Part shown: positions 8,215 through 16,697 of the stretch, in pieces | How the letters are laid out: each line of letters opens with the position of its first letter | How positions within the stretch are numbered: position 1 is the stretch's first letter | From: Halomonas sp. S3-1-1 | Lineage (GTDB): Bacteria; Pseudomonadota; Gammaproteobacteria; Pseudomonadales; Halomonadaceae | Assembly: GCF_023757625.1 (NCBI RefSeq) | Contig: NZ_JALGBZ010000010.1 | Location: 1 to 50,101 of the forward strand | Direction of reading: 5' to 3' | Length of the DNA: 50,101 nucleotides | Translations under genes and position numbers: made by a program | Notes under the pieces: generated by a model | Told to the model about the DNA's origin: nothing | Seen by the model: the letters and a program-made list of their open reading frames with translations, nothing else | Databases searched by the model: none

Positions 8215-9030
8215 ATGCAACACACCGATAGCGATGCCCCGGCCTCGCCCGGCAAGGACCGCAATTTCGTCACTGCTCTGGCCCGCGGGCTGGAGCTTTT
8301 GCGCGCCTTCGGAACCGGTGAGGAGTATCTGGGCAACGCCGAGCTCTCCAACCGAACCCGCATTCCCCGCCCGACGGTATCCAGGCTCACCTACACGCTG
8401 ACCCAGCTCGGCTATCTTCAGCATAATACCCATCTGGAGAAGTACCGACTCGGTCCCGGCGTACTGGCGCTGGGCTACCGCTTTCTAGGCAACATGGGGA
8501 TACGCGAGATCGCTCGCCCTCACTTGCAGAAGTTTGCCGAAGCCACGGACTGCAACGTAAGCCTGGGCGGTGCGGATCGCAGCGACATGGTGTATCTGGA
8601 AACCTGCCACGGCAGCGGGCCGTTGATCATTCGACTGGATGTGGGCTCCAGGCTTCCTATCGCCACCTCGGCCATTGGCCGGGCATGGCTGTGTGGCCTA
8701 ACAGAGAGTAAGCGTGAGCAAGTCCTTCAAGTGCTCGCTCAGCACCATGAGCGTGACTGGCCAGCACTGGAAGCAGGTATTCAGCAAAGTCTGGAAGATT
8801 ACGCCCAACACGGGTTCTGTTTTTCGGAGCAGGATTGGCAACGTGACATTAGCGCCGTGGCCATGCCGCTCATTCTGGAAGATGGCGCCGAGGTCATGGC
8901 AATCAACTGCGGTGGCTCCAGCGTACGCCTGGATCACGATCGACTGGTGCACAACCTTGGGCCGCGCCTCAAGGAGGTAGCCGCGCAAATCAAGCAGGAA
9001 CTCGCTCCCAAACCTCGCATAGTGCGCTAA
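8215..9030 (+). CDS. IclR-family transcriptional regulator
   Basis: The 271-residue protein has an N-terminal winged helix (residues about 10-75, with ALARGLELLRAFG and RIPRPTVSRLTYTLTQLGYL) and a C-terminal IclR effector-binding domain (from about 85, with SRLPIATSAIGRAWL and the AVAMPLILEDG segment). These regulators usually bind a small carboxylate or acyl compound and control catabolic operons. The ATG at 8215 was chosen because GGAAGA lies at correct spacing; a longer TTG-started frame from 8143 adds 24 unsupported residues. It follows the thiolase by 81 bases and may bind the palindrome upstream of the operon. Confidence 0.9.
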   Translation: MQHTDSDAPASPGKDRNFVTALARGLELLRAFGTGEEYLGNAELSNRTRIPRPTVSRLTYTLTQLGYLQHNTHLEKYRLGPGVLALGYRFLGNMGIREIARPHLQKFAEATDCNVSLGGADRSDMVYLETCHGSGPLIIRLDVGSRLPIATSAIGRAWLCGLTESKREQVLQVLAQHHERDWPALEAGIQQSLEDYAQHGFCFSEQDWQRDISAVAMPLILEDGAEVMAINCGGSSVRLDHDRLVHNLGPRLKEVAAQIKQELAPKPRIVR

Positions 9031-9049
9031 GCTTGCGTCCAAAGCTTTT
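9029..9049 (+). terminator. Possible weak terminator after the IclR gene
   Basis: AAGCTT repeats as a self-complementary pair around a 7-base loop and is followed by TTTT-C-type sequence. The stem is only 6 base pairs and overlaps the stop codon, so this is weak. Confidence 0.3.
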
Positions 9050-9110
9050 CACTAACGCCCGTTTGAATGCATCATGAAAAGCGCGAGATCGAAAGGACGC
9101 GGGAGCGGCA

Positions 9111-10223
9111 ATGCCAACGCAGTGGTTCAAACGCGAAGGAAACACACTTACTCTTCAGGGAGAGTGGACCTTAGAGCACTACGCAACACTTAAAAAAGCG
9201 CTCGACGGCCTCGACCCAAAAGCCAACGCCGAGATAAAACTCTTGGGTTTTGAGCGCATTGATACCGCCGGTGCGGCGCTTTTGGTCAATCTTCTGGGCG
9301 TCGAGCGCGCCGGTCAGGTCGATGAGTGGGCAAGCGATTTACCCAAGTCGCAGCGCGCGCTGATCATGCGTATTGCCAGCGCCATGGACGTTTCGCTGAC
9401 CCTCGATACCGACACGCCCAATCGGCTGGTGTCGATGCTGGCGGGTATCGGAGCCCAGGTCGAGGGGCTTTATCGTCAGCAGCGCGAGCTTTTGGGCTTT
9501 ATCGGCCTGGTGCTGGCAACGGCGCTGCCGATCATGATCAATCCCCGGCGCTGGCGGGTAACCGCCACCGTCGCTCACGTCCAGCAAAGCGGCTTGAATG
9601 CCGTGCCCATCGTCATGCTGCTCACCTTCATGGTGGGCGCAGTGGTCGCCTTTCTAGGCGCGACGGTGCTGCAAAGTTTTGGCGCGACCGTTTATACCAT
9701 CAATCTGGTGGCGTTCTCTTTTTTGCGCGAGTTCGGCGTGCTGCTGGCCGCCATTCTGCTTGCCGGACGCACGGCCAGCGCCTTTACCGCCCAGCTCGGG
9801 GCGATGAAATCCAACGAGGAGATCGACGCGCTCAAGGCGCTGGGGCTCGACCCGATCGAGCTTCTGGTGCTGCCGCGGATTCTGGCGATGCTGGTGAGCC
9901 TGCCGCTTCTGGCGTTCATCGGCATGCTTAGTGGCCTTCTCGGCGGCGCGGTGGTCTCTGCGGTATCGCTCGACATACCGTTCTACCAGTTCATGAACAC
10001 ACTGCAGGAGAGCGTCTCGCTCAACCATTTTCTGGTCGGGCTGGCCAAGGCGCCGGTGTTCGCCTTCATCATTGCGGTTATCGGCTGTCTCGAGGGGTTC
10101 AAGGTCGCTGGAAGCGCTCAGTCCGTTGGCGCGCACACCACCTCGAGCGTCGTGCAGTCGATCTTCATGGTGATTTTGATCGACGCGCTGGCCGCGCTCT
10201 TTTTCATGGAGATGGGCTGGTGA
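9111..10223 (+). CDS. MlaE-family ABC transporter permease with N-terminal STAS domain
   Basis: The 370-residue inner-membrane protein fuses an N-terminal STAS-like domain (residues about 5-95, ending in NRLVSMLAGIG) to a permease domain of the MlaE/YrbE family with five or six membrane helices (from about 120). The characteristic REFGVLLAAILLAGRTASAFTAQLG and EEIDALKALGLDP segments are present. Such permeases move phospholipids between the membranes. In the classical system the STAS part (MlaB) is a separate protein. The gene starts after GGGAG and overlaps the ATPase gene by 4 bases. Confidence 0.93.
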   Translation: MPTQWFKREGNTLTLQGEWTLEHYATLKKALDGLDPKANAEIKLLGFERIDTAGAALLVNLLGVERAGQVDEWASDLPKSQRALIMRIASAMDVSLTLDTDTPNRLVSMLAGIGAQVEGLYRQQRELLGFIGLVLATALPIMINPRRWRVTATVAHVQQSGLNAVPIVMLLTFMVGAVVAFLGATVLQSFGATVYTINLVAFSFLREFGVLLAAILLAGRTASAFTAQLGAMKSNEEIDALKALGLDPIELLVLPRILAMLVSLPLLAFIGMLSGLLGGAVVSAVSLDIPFYQFMNTLQESVSLNHFLVGLAKAPVFAFIIAVIGCLEGFKVAGSAQSVGAHTTSSVVQSIFMVILIDALAALFFMEMGW

Positions 10224-11008
10224 GCGGTACAGACGATCAAGAACCGGTCATTCGCGTAAAGGGGCTGGTCAACCGTTTTGGCGACCATACCGTTCATGAG
10301 AATCTCGATTTGACCGTCGAAAAAGGCGAGATTCTCGGCGTGGTGGGCGGCTCGGGTACCGGCAAGTCGGTGCTGCTTCGAAGCATCATTGGCTTGCAGC
10401 GCCCTAACGAAGGCACCATCGAGGTGCTGGGTACGGATCTTTCAACGCTGGACAACGAGGCGCGCAGCCGGGTCGAGCGCCGCTTCGGCGTGCTGTTTCA
10501 ACAGGGGGCGCTATTTAGCTCGCTGAACCTTCAGGAGAATATCGCCCTGCCGCTGATCGAGCATATCGGCTTGCCGCGCGAGGACGCCGAGTACCTGGCG
10601 CGCATCAAGCTGTCGCTGGTGGGGCTTTCACCAGAGGACGCACTCAAGACGCCGGAGTCGCTTTCCGGGGGCATGATCAAGCGCGCCGCCCTTGCCCGCG
10701 CGCTGGCACTGGACCCGGATATCCTGTTTCTTGACGAGCCCACCGCAGGGCTCGACCCCATCGGCGCCGCGGCGTTTGATCATCTGATCAAGACGCTGCG
10801 CGATGCGCTCGGTTTCAGCGTGTTTCTGGTGACCCACGATCTGGATACGCTCCATGCGGCCTGCGACCGGGTGGCGGTGCTGTCCCAAAAGCGCGTGCTG
10901 GTGGCGGATACGTTGGAAAACGTCGCTCAAACCGACGACGAGTGGGTACAGGAGTACTTCAACGGTCCGCGGGGCCGCGCCGCCGCTTCTTCTTTCGTTC
11001 AGGAGTGA
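10220..11008 (+). CDS. MlaF-type lipid transporter ATP-binding protein
   Basis: The 262-residue ABC ATPase has Walker A GGSGTGKS (residues 43-50), a Q-loop (FGVLFQQGALFSSL), the signature LSGGMIKRAALARAL and Walker B ILFLDEPTAGLDP. The variant signature with Met-Ile-Lys is typical of the MlaF branch. It should power the adjacent MlaE-type permease. The start is GTG, within a 4-base overlap with the permease stop, which implies translational coupling. Its end carries the AGGAG used by the next gene. Confidence 0.93.
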   Translation: MSGTDDQEPVIRVKGLVNRFGDHTVHENLDLTVEKGEILGVVGGSGTGKSVLLRSIIGLQRPNEGTIEVLGTDLSTLDNEARSRVERRFGVLFQQGALFSSLNLQENIALPLIEHIGLPREDAEYLARIKLSLVGLSPEDALKTPESLSGGMIKRAALARALALDPDILFLDEPTAGLDPIGAAAFDHLIKTLRDALGFSVFLVTHDLDTLHAACDRVAVLSQKRVLVADTLENVAQTDDEWVQEYFNGPRGRAAASSFVQE

Positions 11009-11015
11009 CACGCTC

Positions 11016-11957
11016 ATGGAAACCCGTGCGCACCACGTTTTAATTGGCCTTTTTACCCTACTGACCGCGGCCGCCGCGCTCGTATTCGCGCTCTGGATGA
11101 GTCAGGCGGCCGGTGAACAGGAGTACCGGCCCTACCGCATTCTGTTCGACAGAAGCGTCAGCGGGCTATCCGAAGGAAGCTCGGTGCAGTACAACGGCAT
11201 CGAGGTCGGCGAGGTCACCAACATGGCGCTCGACCCAACCGACCCGCGCCAGGTGGTGGTTTCGATTCGCGTCGAAAAACAGACGCCGATCAAGATCGAT
11301 ACCCGCGCCAAGCTCTCGATTCCGAGCATCACCGGCAGCATGTCGGTACAGCTTGAAGGCGGCGCGCCGGAAAGCCCGCTTTTGTACGCGCAGTCCCATG
11401 ACGCGGTGCCGTTCATCCAGGCGGATCCTTCGCCCATTGCCACGTTCATGGAGCAAGGGGAAGAGATGATCGACAACGTCAACGCCATTCTCGAGAACGT
11501 GAACCGGTTGTTCAACGACGAGAGCCGCGAGCAGGCGGGCAACATTCTGACCGATATCGCCGAGATCACCGACATGATCGCTTCTCAGCGCGCCGCGCTC
11601 GACGAGAACATGGCGCTGTTTGGCGATACCTCCCGCCAGGCCACCGCAACGCTAGAACGCATCGAGGTGCTCAGCGACGAGGCCACTAGGCTTTTGCGCG
11701 AGGATGGCCATCAGGTAATGGCGAGCGCGGCTAGCGCCAGCCAGGACGTTGCCCGGGCCGCTCAGCGTATCGAGCAGTTGGTCGACGACAACGCCGCCGC
11801 GGTCGAAAGTACCCTCGCCAGCACTCAGGACGTCGCCCCGGCACTCTCGGCGCTGCGCTCGACGCTTACTACGCTTGACCGTATTACCCGCGATCTAGAA
11901 GAGAACCCGACCGACTTTTTGCTGGGTCGTGATCGAATAGAGGAGTTTCGCCCATGA
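11016..11957 (+). CDS. MlaD-type MCE-domain substrate-binding protein
   Basis: The 313-residue protein has one N-terminal membrane anchor (residues about 7-28) and one MCE domain (about 38-118, with LFDRSVSGLSEGSSVQYNGI and AKLSIPSITG), followed by a long, Ala/Asp-rich helical region predicted to form a coiled coil (about 140-300). MCE proteins form hexameric rings or tubes that guide lipids across the periplasm. The ATG at 11016 is preceded by AGGAG and places the membrane anchor at the very N terminus; the frame is open for 54 codons further upstream but those overlap the ATPase gene. It is longer than E. coli MlaD. Confidence 0.92.
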   Translation: METRAHHVLIGLFTLLTAAAALVFALWMSQAAGEQEYRPYRILFDRSVSGLSEGSSVQYNGIEVGEVTNMALDPTDPRQVVVSIRVEKQTPIKIDTRAKLSIPSITGSMSVQLEGGAPESPLLYAQSHDAVPFIQADPSPIATFMEQGEEMIDNVNAILENVNRLFNDESREQAGNILTDIAEITDMIASQRAALDENMALFGDTSRQATATLERIEVLSDEATRLLREDGHQVMASAASASQDVARAAQRIEQLVDDNAAAVESTLASTQDVAPALSALRSTLTTLDRITRDLEENPTDFLLGRDRIEEFRP

Positions 11958-12574
11958 AGATTCGCGCAGGCCTTGGCCTTTTCGCGGCCGCGCTGCTGGC
12001 GGGCTGTTCGGTGCTGCCGGAAAGCGACCCGGCCACGCTTTACCGCCTGCCGGTCGCCGCCAATCAAACCCCGGCGAGCAACCCCTTGCTCGGCGATAAG
12101 CGTCTGGGCGTCGCTGCCCCGGAAGCGGGTCATCTATTCAGCGGCAACCGCATCGTGGTCTACCCGGATCGCAACGTGGTCAACGTCTACGAAGGTGCGC
12201 GCTGGCACGAAAACGCGCCGGCGCTGATACAAACCCGCCTGGTCGATGCGCTCTCGCAAAGCGGGCTATTCGAAAGCGTCGGCGTCGACCGGCTGCCGTC
12301 TGATCTGCTGCTGGTGAGCGAGCTTAGGCATTTTCAAAGCGAGTATGACCGCACACCGCCGATGGCGCGCATCCAGCTCGACGTTCAGCTCGTCGACGAG
12401 CAGCGACGGCCGATCGCCAACGAAACCCTTACCGCAGAATCGCGGGCGGCAAGCGTCGAGATTCCCGATGTCGTCGACGCCTTTGGCGAGGCCAGCGACC
12501 GCTTGAGCGCCGCGCTCGTCGAGTGGCTCACCACCCTTTCAAGCGACGCGCTCGCGTCCGCTTCCCAGAATTGA
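11954..12574 (+). CDS. ABC-type transport auxiliary lipoprotein (PqiC/YmbA-like)
   Basis: The 206-residue protein starts with a lipoprotein signal peptide whose lipobox LLAGC puts the lipidated Cys at residue 18. The remainder (SVLPESDPATLYRLPV, then RIVVYPDRNVVNVYEGARWHE and ALSQSGLFESVG) fits the auxiliary lipoprotein family found with MCE transporters, such as PqiC. It probably sits in the outer membrane, facing the periplasm, as the outer docking component. The start overlaps the MCE gene stop by 4 bases (ATGA). Only 4 bases separate its stop from that of the convergent kinase gene. Confidence 0.88.
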   Translation: MKIRAGLGLFAAALLAGCSVLPESDPATLYRLPVAANQTPASNPLLGDKRLGVAAPEAGHLFSGNRIVVYPDRNVVNVYEGARWHENAPALIQTRLVDALSQSGLFESVGVDRLPSDLLLVSELRHFQSEYDRTPPMARIQLDVQLVDEQRRPIANETLTAESRAASVEIPDVVDAFGEASDRLSAALVEWLTTLSSDALASASQN

Positions 12575-12578
12575 AACC

Positions 12579-14399
12579 TCAAAGCGCCCGCGGGTTTTTG
12601 GGGTAAAAGCGCTCGGGCTGACGCTCGAGGTGAGAAAAAAAGCGGGTATCCTTGTAAGGCATTTTCATGAAGCCGGAGACCCCTAGCCCGTCGATCAGAT
12701 TGACCGCGTCGAGTATCCGATCCAACAGCGCCGTAAAGGCGCGCTCCTGGTCCGGGTCGAGCAGCCGGTAGTAGCTATGAATTTTTAGGTGCCGTGGATG
12801 GGCCTCGAAGATGATCATACCGGTGTGGTGGATCTCGTTGAGCCGTTTGAGCAGCGCCATGATGGTGTCGGGCAGCGCCAAAAGCTCTTCCGGATCGGGG
12901 CCGTCCTCGAAGTAGCTGTGCTGGCGGGTACGGTTCTCCTCTGGCGTGGCGCTTAGCTCGAAGCGAATACGGGTGCCTGGCTGACGCTCGAAGGGCTCAC
13001 CCTCGCTTGCCCGCTCCAGATGCAGCGTCTGGCGGGCGTCGAACAGACAGCTTTTGAACACCCCCTGACGGTGAATGGCCCGGGCCAGGTGCACCATGTT
13101 GTTGACGGCCTGAGTGAATGCCGGGCGCCTGGCCGGGTCGTGCAGGTTCAAGGAGGAATCAATATAGACCCCTTCGGCTTCCCAGCGAATGGCGAGCCCA
13201 CCCACGACCGGGTATCTGCCCAGCCGGCTTACCGAGGCGAGAAACGCCTTTTCGGTCTCACCCATTCCCTGCATGAACTGCTTGTAGTAGCGGTCGAGCT
13301 GCACGTCGTTGACGTCATCCAGCGCCGGCTCGACGTTGGCTTCACGCAGAAACGCCTTGCGCGAGCTGTACACCACGGTATCGATCTCGGCGCCAGCCGG
13401 GCGTGCCCAGACCGGAATCAGCGCCACCGCGGGCTTTTCAGGCAGATCCACCATCACCGTGCGCGCTATGGCGGGCATGCGCGCGAGAAAGTAGTCACCG
13501 GCCTGGCGGCGCGTGGCAGGGTCCGGGTCGAGCATGGCGTCCAGCGTACGGGCGAACTCGACGGGAAGGCCCAGCGAGCTTGCCGGAATGGCGCGGTGGC
13601 CGAATCGGCAGGACTGCGCCGAAGCGAGCGCGTAGAGCGTGCCGGCCACGCCCTGCTCATCAAAACGCGGTGACGACAGCGCCCCGCCCAGCTGCTCCTC
13701 GCCAATGAAATAGACGTCGCCGAGGCGCGCGTTGGTTTGCTGAAGGTGGTTGGACATTAGCTCCATGACGTTGCTGCCGACCGGCTGCAGATCGCTATCC
13801 AACTGGGCGAATACCGACGAGCCCCAGTCGATCAATGCCACTGTCTCACGCGTGGCGTCATACACCAGGTTCGAGGGTTTGATATCGCCATGCACCAGCG
13901 GCCGGCCATAGGGGCCGGTCTCCTGGCGCAGCGCCAGCAGAATATCGGCGAGCTGCGCGGCGATTTTTACGACCAACCGGGGCGATAGCCGCCCGTGGCG
14001 CAGCGATATCTCCTCCAGATTCAGGCCCGGCGCCCGCTCCATGACCAGAATCGACTGGCCGCGAATGCGCTGATAGCTGACTAGCCGGGGAATGCGCGGA
14101 TGATATATTTGATCGAGCATGAACGCCTCCTCCTCGAGGCGCTCCTGCAGATGGGTGGGTAGGGTGATACGCGAGAACTTGAACACGTAGTGGCAAAGGG
14201 TTGCGCCCTGCTCGGCGCGACCGGCAAAGACGAAGCCGTAGGCGCCCTTGCCGATCAGCTCGATCGCCTCGAACCCAAGCTGGCCGAGCTCGGCTTGGCA
14301 AAGCGCCACCCAGTCCTTGAGCTTTCGCGCATCCCGATGGTTGAGAAGATAAACCGACTGCTCTTCGGGAATGTAGAACTGCTGTAGCGCCTTGGGCAT
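12579..14399 (-). CDS. Eukaryotic-type protein kinase with unknown C-terminal domain
   Basis: The first about 310 residues form a protein kinase fold: glycine-rich loop IGKGAYGFVF (from about 49), a candidate ATP-binding Lys74 in YVFKFSR, an alpha-C Glu near 90, the catalytic loop HGDIKPSN (170-177, Asp172 and Asn177) and DWG at 191-193 in place of DFG. All key catalytic residues are present, so activity is expected, probably on Ser/Thr. The remaining about 290 residues match no family I know and have no clear membrane segment. The gene starts 31 bases after the E2 stop of the bkd operon and is likely cotranscribed with it. Substrate is unknown. Confidence 0.85.
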   Translation of the reverse strand: MPKALQQFYIPEEQSVYLLNHRDARKLKDWVALCQAELGQLGFEAIELIGKGAYGFVFAGRAEQGATLCHYVFKFSRITLPTHLQERLEEEAFMLDQIYHPRIPRLVSYQRIRGQSILVMERAPGLNLEEISLRHGRLSPRLVVKIAAQLADILLALRQETGPYGRPLVHGDIKPSNLVYDATRETVALIDWGSSVFAQLDSDLQPVGSNVMELMSNHLQQTNARLGDVYFIGEEQLGGALSSPRFDEQGVAGTLYALASAQSCRFGHRAIPASSLGLPVEFARTLDAMLDPDPATRRQAGDYFLARMPAIARTVMVDLPEKPAVALIPVWARPAGAEIDTVVYSSRKAFLREANVEPALDDVNDVQLDRYYKQFMQGMGETEKAFLASVSRLGRYPVVGGLAIRWEAEGVYIDSSLNLHDPARRPAFTQAVNNMVHLARAIHRQGVFKSCLFDARQTLHLERASEGEPFERQPGTRIRFELSATPEENRTRQHSYFEDGPDPEELLALPDTIMALLKRLNEIHHTGMIIFEAHPRHLKIHSYYRLLDPDQERAFTALLDRILDAVNLIDGLGVSGFMKMPYKDTRFFSHLERQPERFYPKNPRAL

Positions 14400-14430
14400 C
14401 GCTCCCTCGCCGGGCTTTTGCGGTCAGTGG

Positions 14431-15702
14431 CTAGCGCAGATGCAACAGCATCGACTCCGGCGCCTCCAGAAAGCCCTTCCAGGCGTTGCAAAAACGCGCG
14501 ATGGTGCCGCCGTCAATGAAGCGGTGATCGCCTGCCCAGGTGACCGTCATGATCGCCCGGCGCGTCACCTCACCCTCCGCATCGAAACGCGGCAGCCACT
14601 GGCTTTTGCCGATAGCGACGATCGCCGCCTCCGGGGCGTTGATAATCGGCGCGGCGTAGGTGCCGCCGAGCGCGCCGATGTTCGAGACGGTAATGGTGCC
14701 ACCCTTGAGATCCGCCTGATCGACACGCCCTTCGCGCGCCGCGATGGTCAGCCGGCCGACCTCTCTGGCAAGCTCCACAAGCGTTAACGCCTCGACCCCT
14801 TTGACATTGGGCACCATTAGCCCCGCCTTGCCATCCACCGCCATGCCGATATTGCAGTGCGCGGCGTAGTGAAGGGTTTCTCCCGCCTCGTCGAGCCGAG
14901 CGTTGACCAGCGGCTCGGACTCGATAGCCAGCGCCATCGCTTTCATGAAAAAGGGCATCAAAGTCAGGCGCTCGCCACCCGCCTCGACCGCGGGCTTGAG
15001 CCGTTCGCGAAGCGCCAAAAGCTCGGTAACGTCGATCTCTTCACCGTAATGAAAGTGGGGAATGGTGCTGACCGAATGCACCATGCGCTTGGCCATCGCG
15101 GCGCGCATACCGCGAAGTGGCTCGGTGCGCTCGCCGGTGTTGCTCGCCACCGGTGCCTGGACCGGCTCGCCGCTGGCACTTTCCAGATGCGCCAGCACGT
15201 CTTCCTTGAGCACCCGGCCGTCCTTACCGCTGCCCTTGATTTCATCGAGCTTAAGCTCGTGCTCGCGCACCAGCCGGCGCACGGCGGGGCTGGCCGGGGT
15301 TTTGCCGTGGCGCTCTTGAGACGACGTATCCGGCGCCTTTTGCGCTTCAAAACTGGAGCCCGATTGAGCGGCCGGCGCTATCGGTCGTGAAGCCGGCTCT
15401 TCACCTAGGGATGCCTCGGCCTTGTTCTCGTTCGCTGCGCCAGCGCTTTCCGCATCGGCCTCAGCGTCATCGGTTTGGTAGGCGTATAGCGGCGCGTGCA
15501 CCTTGGCGATTTCGCCTTTTTGCACGTACAGCCTGGTAACCACGCCCGCCTCGGCGGCAGTGATCTCGACTAGGGCCTTGTCGGTCATCACCTCGACGAC
15601 CGGCTGGTCCTCTTCGAGCCGGTCGCCCTCCTGGACGCGCCACTCGACCACTTCGCACTCAACGATCCCTTCGCCGATGTCCGGCAGTACAAAATCACTC
15701 AT
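14431..15702 (-). CDS. bkdB: Branched-chain 2-oxoacid dehydrogenase E2, dihydrolipoyl acyltransferase
   Basis: The 423-residue E2 has one N-terminal lipoyl domain (residues 2-77, lipoylated Lys42 in MTDKALVEI), an acidic Ala/Glu-rich linker, a peripheral subunit-binding domain (about 135-170, ASPAVRRLVREHELKLDEI) and a C-terminal acyltransferase domain ending with the catalytic HRFIDG (His393, Asp397). It transfers the acyl group made by E1 to CoA and forms the core of the complex. It follows E1 beta by about 15 bases. A branched-chain substrate is inferred from the separate E1 alpha/beta genes and overall resemblance; an acetoin or pyruvate complex is less likely. Confidence 0.9.
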   Translation of the reverse strand: MSDFVLPDIGEGIVECEVVEWRVQEGDRLEEDQPVVEVMTDKALVEITAAEAGVVTRLYVQKGEIAKVHAPLYAYQTDDAEADAESAGAANENKAEASLGEEPASRPIAPAAQSGSSFEAQKAPDTSSQERHGKTPASPAVRRLVREHELKLDEIKGSGKDGRVLKEDVLAHLESASGEPVQAPVASNTGERTEPLRGMRAAMAKRMVHSVSTIPHFHYGEEIDVTELLALRERLKPAVEAGGERLTLMPFFMKAMALAIESEPLVNARLDEAGETLHYAAHCNIGMAVDGKAGLMVPNVKGVEALTLVELAREVGRLTIAAREGRVDQADLKGGTITVSNIGALGGTYAAPIINAPEAAIVAIGKSQWLPRFDAEGEVTRRAIMTVTWAGDHRFIDGGTIARFCNAWKGFLEAPESMLLHLR

Positions 15703-15717
15703 GGTTTCTCTCCCGGA

Positions 15718-16695
15718 TTAGAAATCGACGCTTTCACGGATCGCCTCAAAGATCTTGAGGTGATCCGGCAGGTACTCTTTTTCGAGCACCAGCGGAAACG
15801 GCGTGTCCAGCCCGGTCACGCGGCGAATGGGGGATTCCAGGTAGAGAAAGCAGCGCTCGGCCACCGTGGCGGCGATCTCGCCGGCGAAGCCGCCGGTCAA
15901 CGGCGCCTCGTGGCTAATTACCAGCCGTCCGGTTTTGAGCACCGACTCGACCACGGCGTCGCTGTCCCAGGGCGACAGCGTGCGAAGATCGATCACTTCG
16001 CAGTCGATTCCCTGCTCCTCGGCAAGCTCGGCGGCCTTGTGAATCACCTCCATCTGCGCGCCCCAGCCGACCAACGTGATATCGCCGCCTTCGCGAGTGA
16101 TCTCCGCCTGGCCGATGGGGAGTTGGTAGTCCTCCTCCGGCACTTCGCCGGTGGCGGCGCGGTACAGGCGCTTGGGTTCGAGAAACAGCACCGGGTCCGG
16201 GTCGCGGATCGCGGCGAGCAACAGCCCCTTGGCCTGGTAGGGGTTTCGCGGGACCACCACCTTGAGCCCCGGCGTATGGGTGAAATAGGCCTCCGGCGAC
16301 TGCGAGTGGTAGAGCCCGCCGGCGATGCCACCGCCGTAGGGCGTGCGAATGGTCAAGCCGCCGACGTTGAACAGATCGCCGGAGCGGTAGCGGAACTTGG
16401 CGGTTTCGTTGACGATTTGATCGAACGCCGGAAAGATATAGTCGGCGAACTGGATTTCGGCCACCGGCACCGAGCCCTGGGCGGCCAGGCCGTTGGCGAA
16501 GCCGATGATCCCCTGCTCGACCAGCGGCGTATTGAAGCAGCGCGCCTTGCCGTACTTCTCCTGAAGATGGCTGGTAGCGCGGAAAACGCCGCCAAACACG
16601 CCCACGTCCTCGCCAAAGCAGATGACCTTGTCATCCTCGGCCATGGCGATATCCAGCGCCCCGTTGATCGCCTGCAGCAGATTCATTTTAGCCAT
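15718..16695 (-). CDS. bkdA2: 2-oxoacid dehydrogenase E1 component beta subunit
   Basis: The 325-residue subunit belongs to the transketolase C-terminal-like E1 beta family. Seen are [18 protein letters not shown] near the N terminus, [22 protein letters not shown], and the [22 protein letters not shown] motif in the C-terminal domain. Together with E1 alpha it decarboxylates a 2-oxoacid, probably from Val, Leu or Ile, using thiamine pyrophosphate. It starts two bases after the E1 alpha stop codon, so the subunits are probably made in equal amounts. Confidence 0.92.
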   Translation of the reverse strand: MAKMNLLQAINGALDIAMAEDDKVICFGEDVGVFGGVFRATSHLQEKYGKARCFNTPLVEQGIIGFANGLAAQGSVPVAEIQFADYIFPAFDQIVNETAKFRYRSGDLFNVGGLTIRTPYGGGIAGGLYHSQSPEAYFTHTPGLKVVVPRNPYQAKGLLLAAIRDPDPVLFLEPKRLYRAATGEVPEEDYQLPIGQAEITREGGDITLVGWGAQMEVIHKAAELAEEQGIDCEVIDLRTLSPWDSDAVVESVLKTGRLVISHEAPLTGGFAGEIAATVAERCFLYLESPIRRVTGLDTPFPLVLEKEYLPDHLKIFEAIRESVDF

Positions 16696-16697
16696 GG

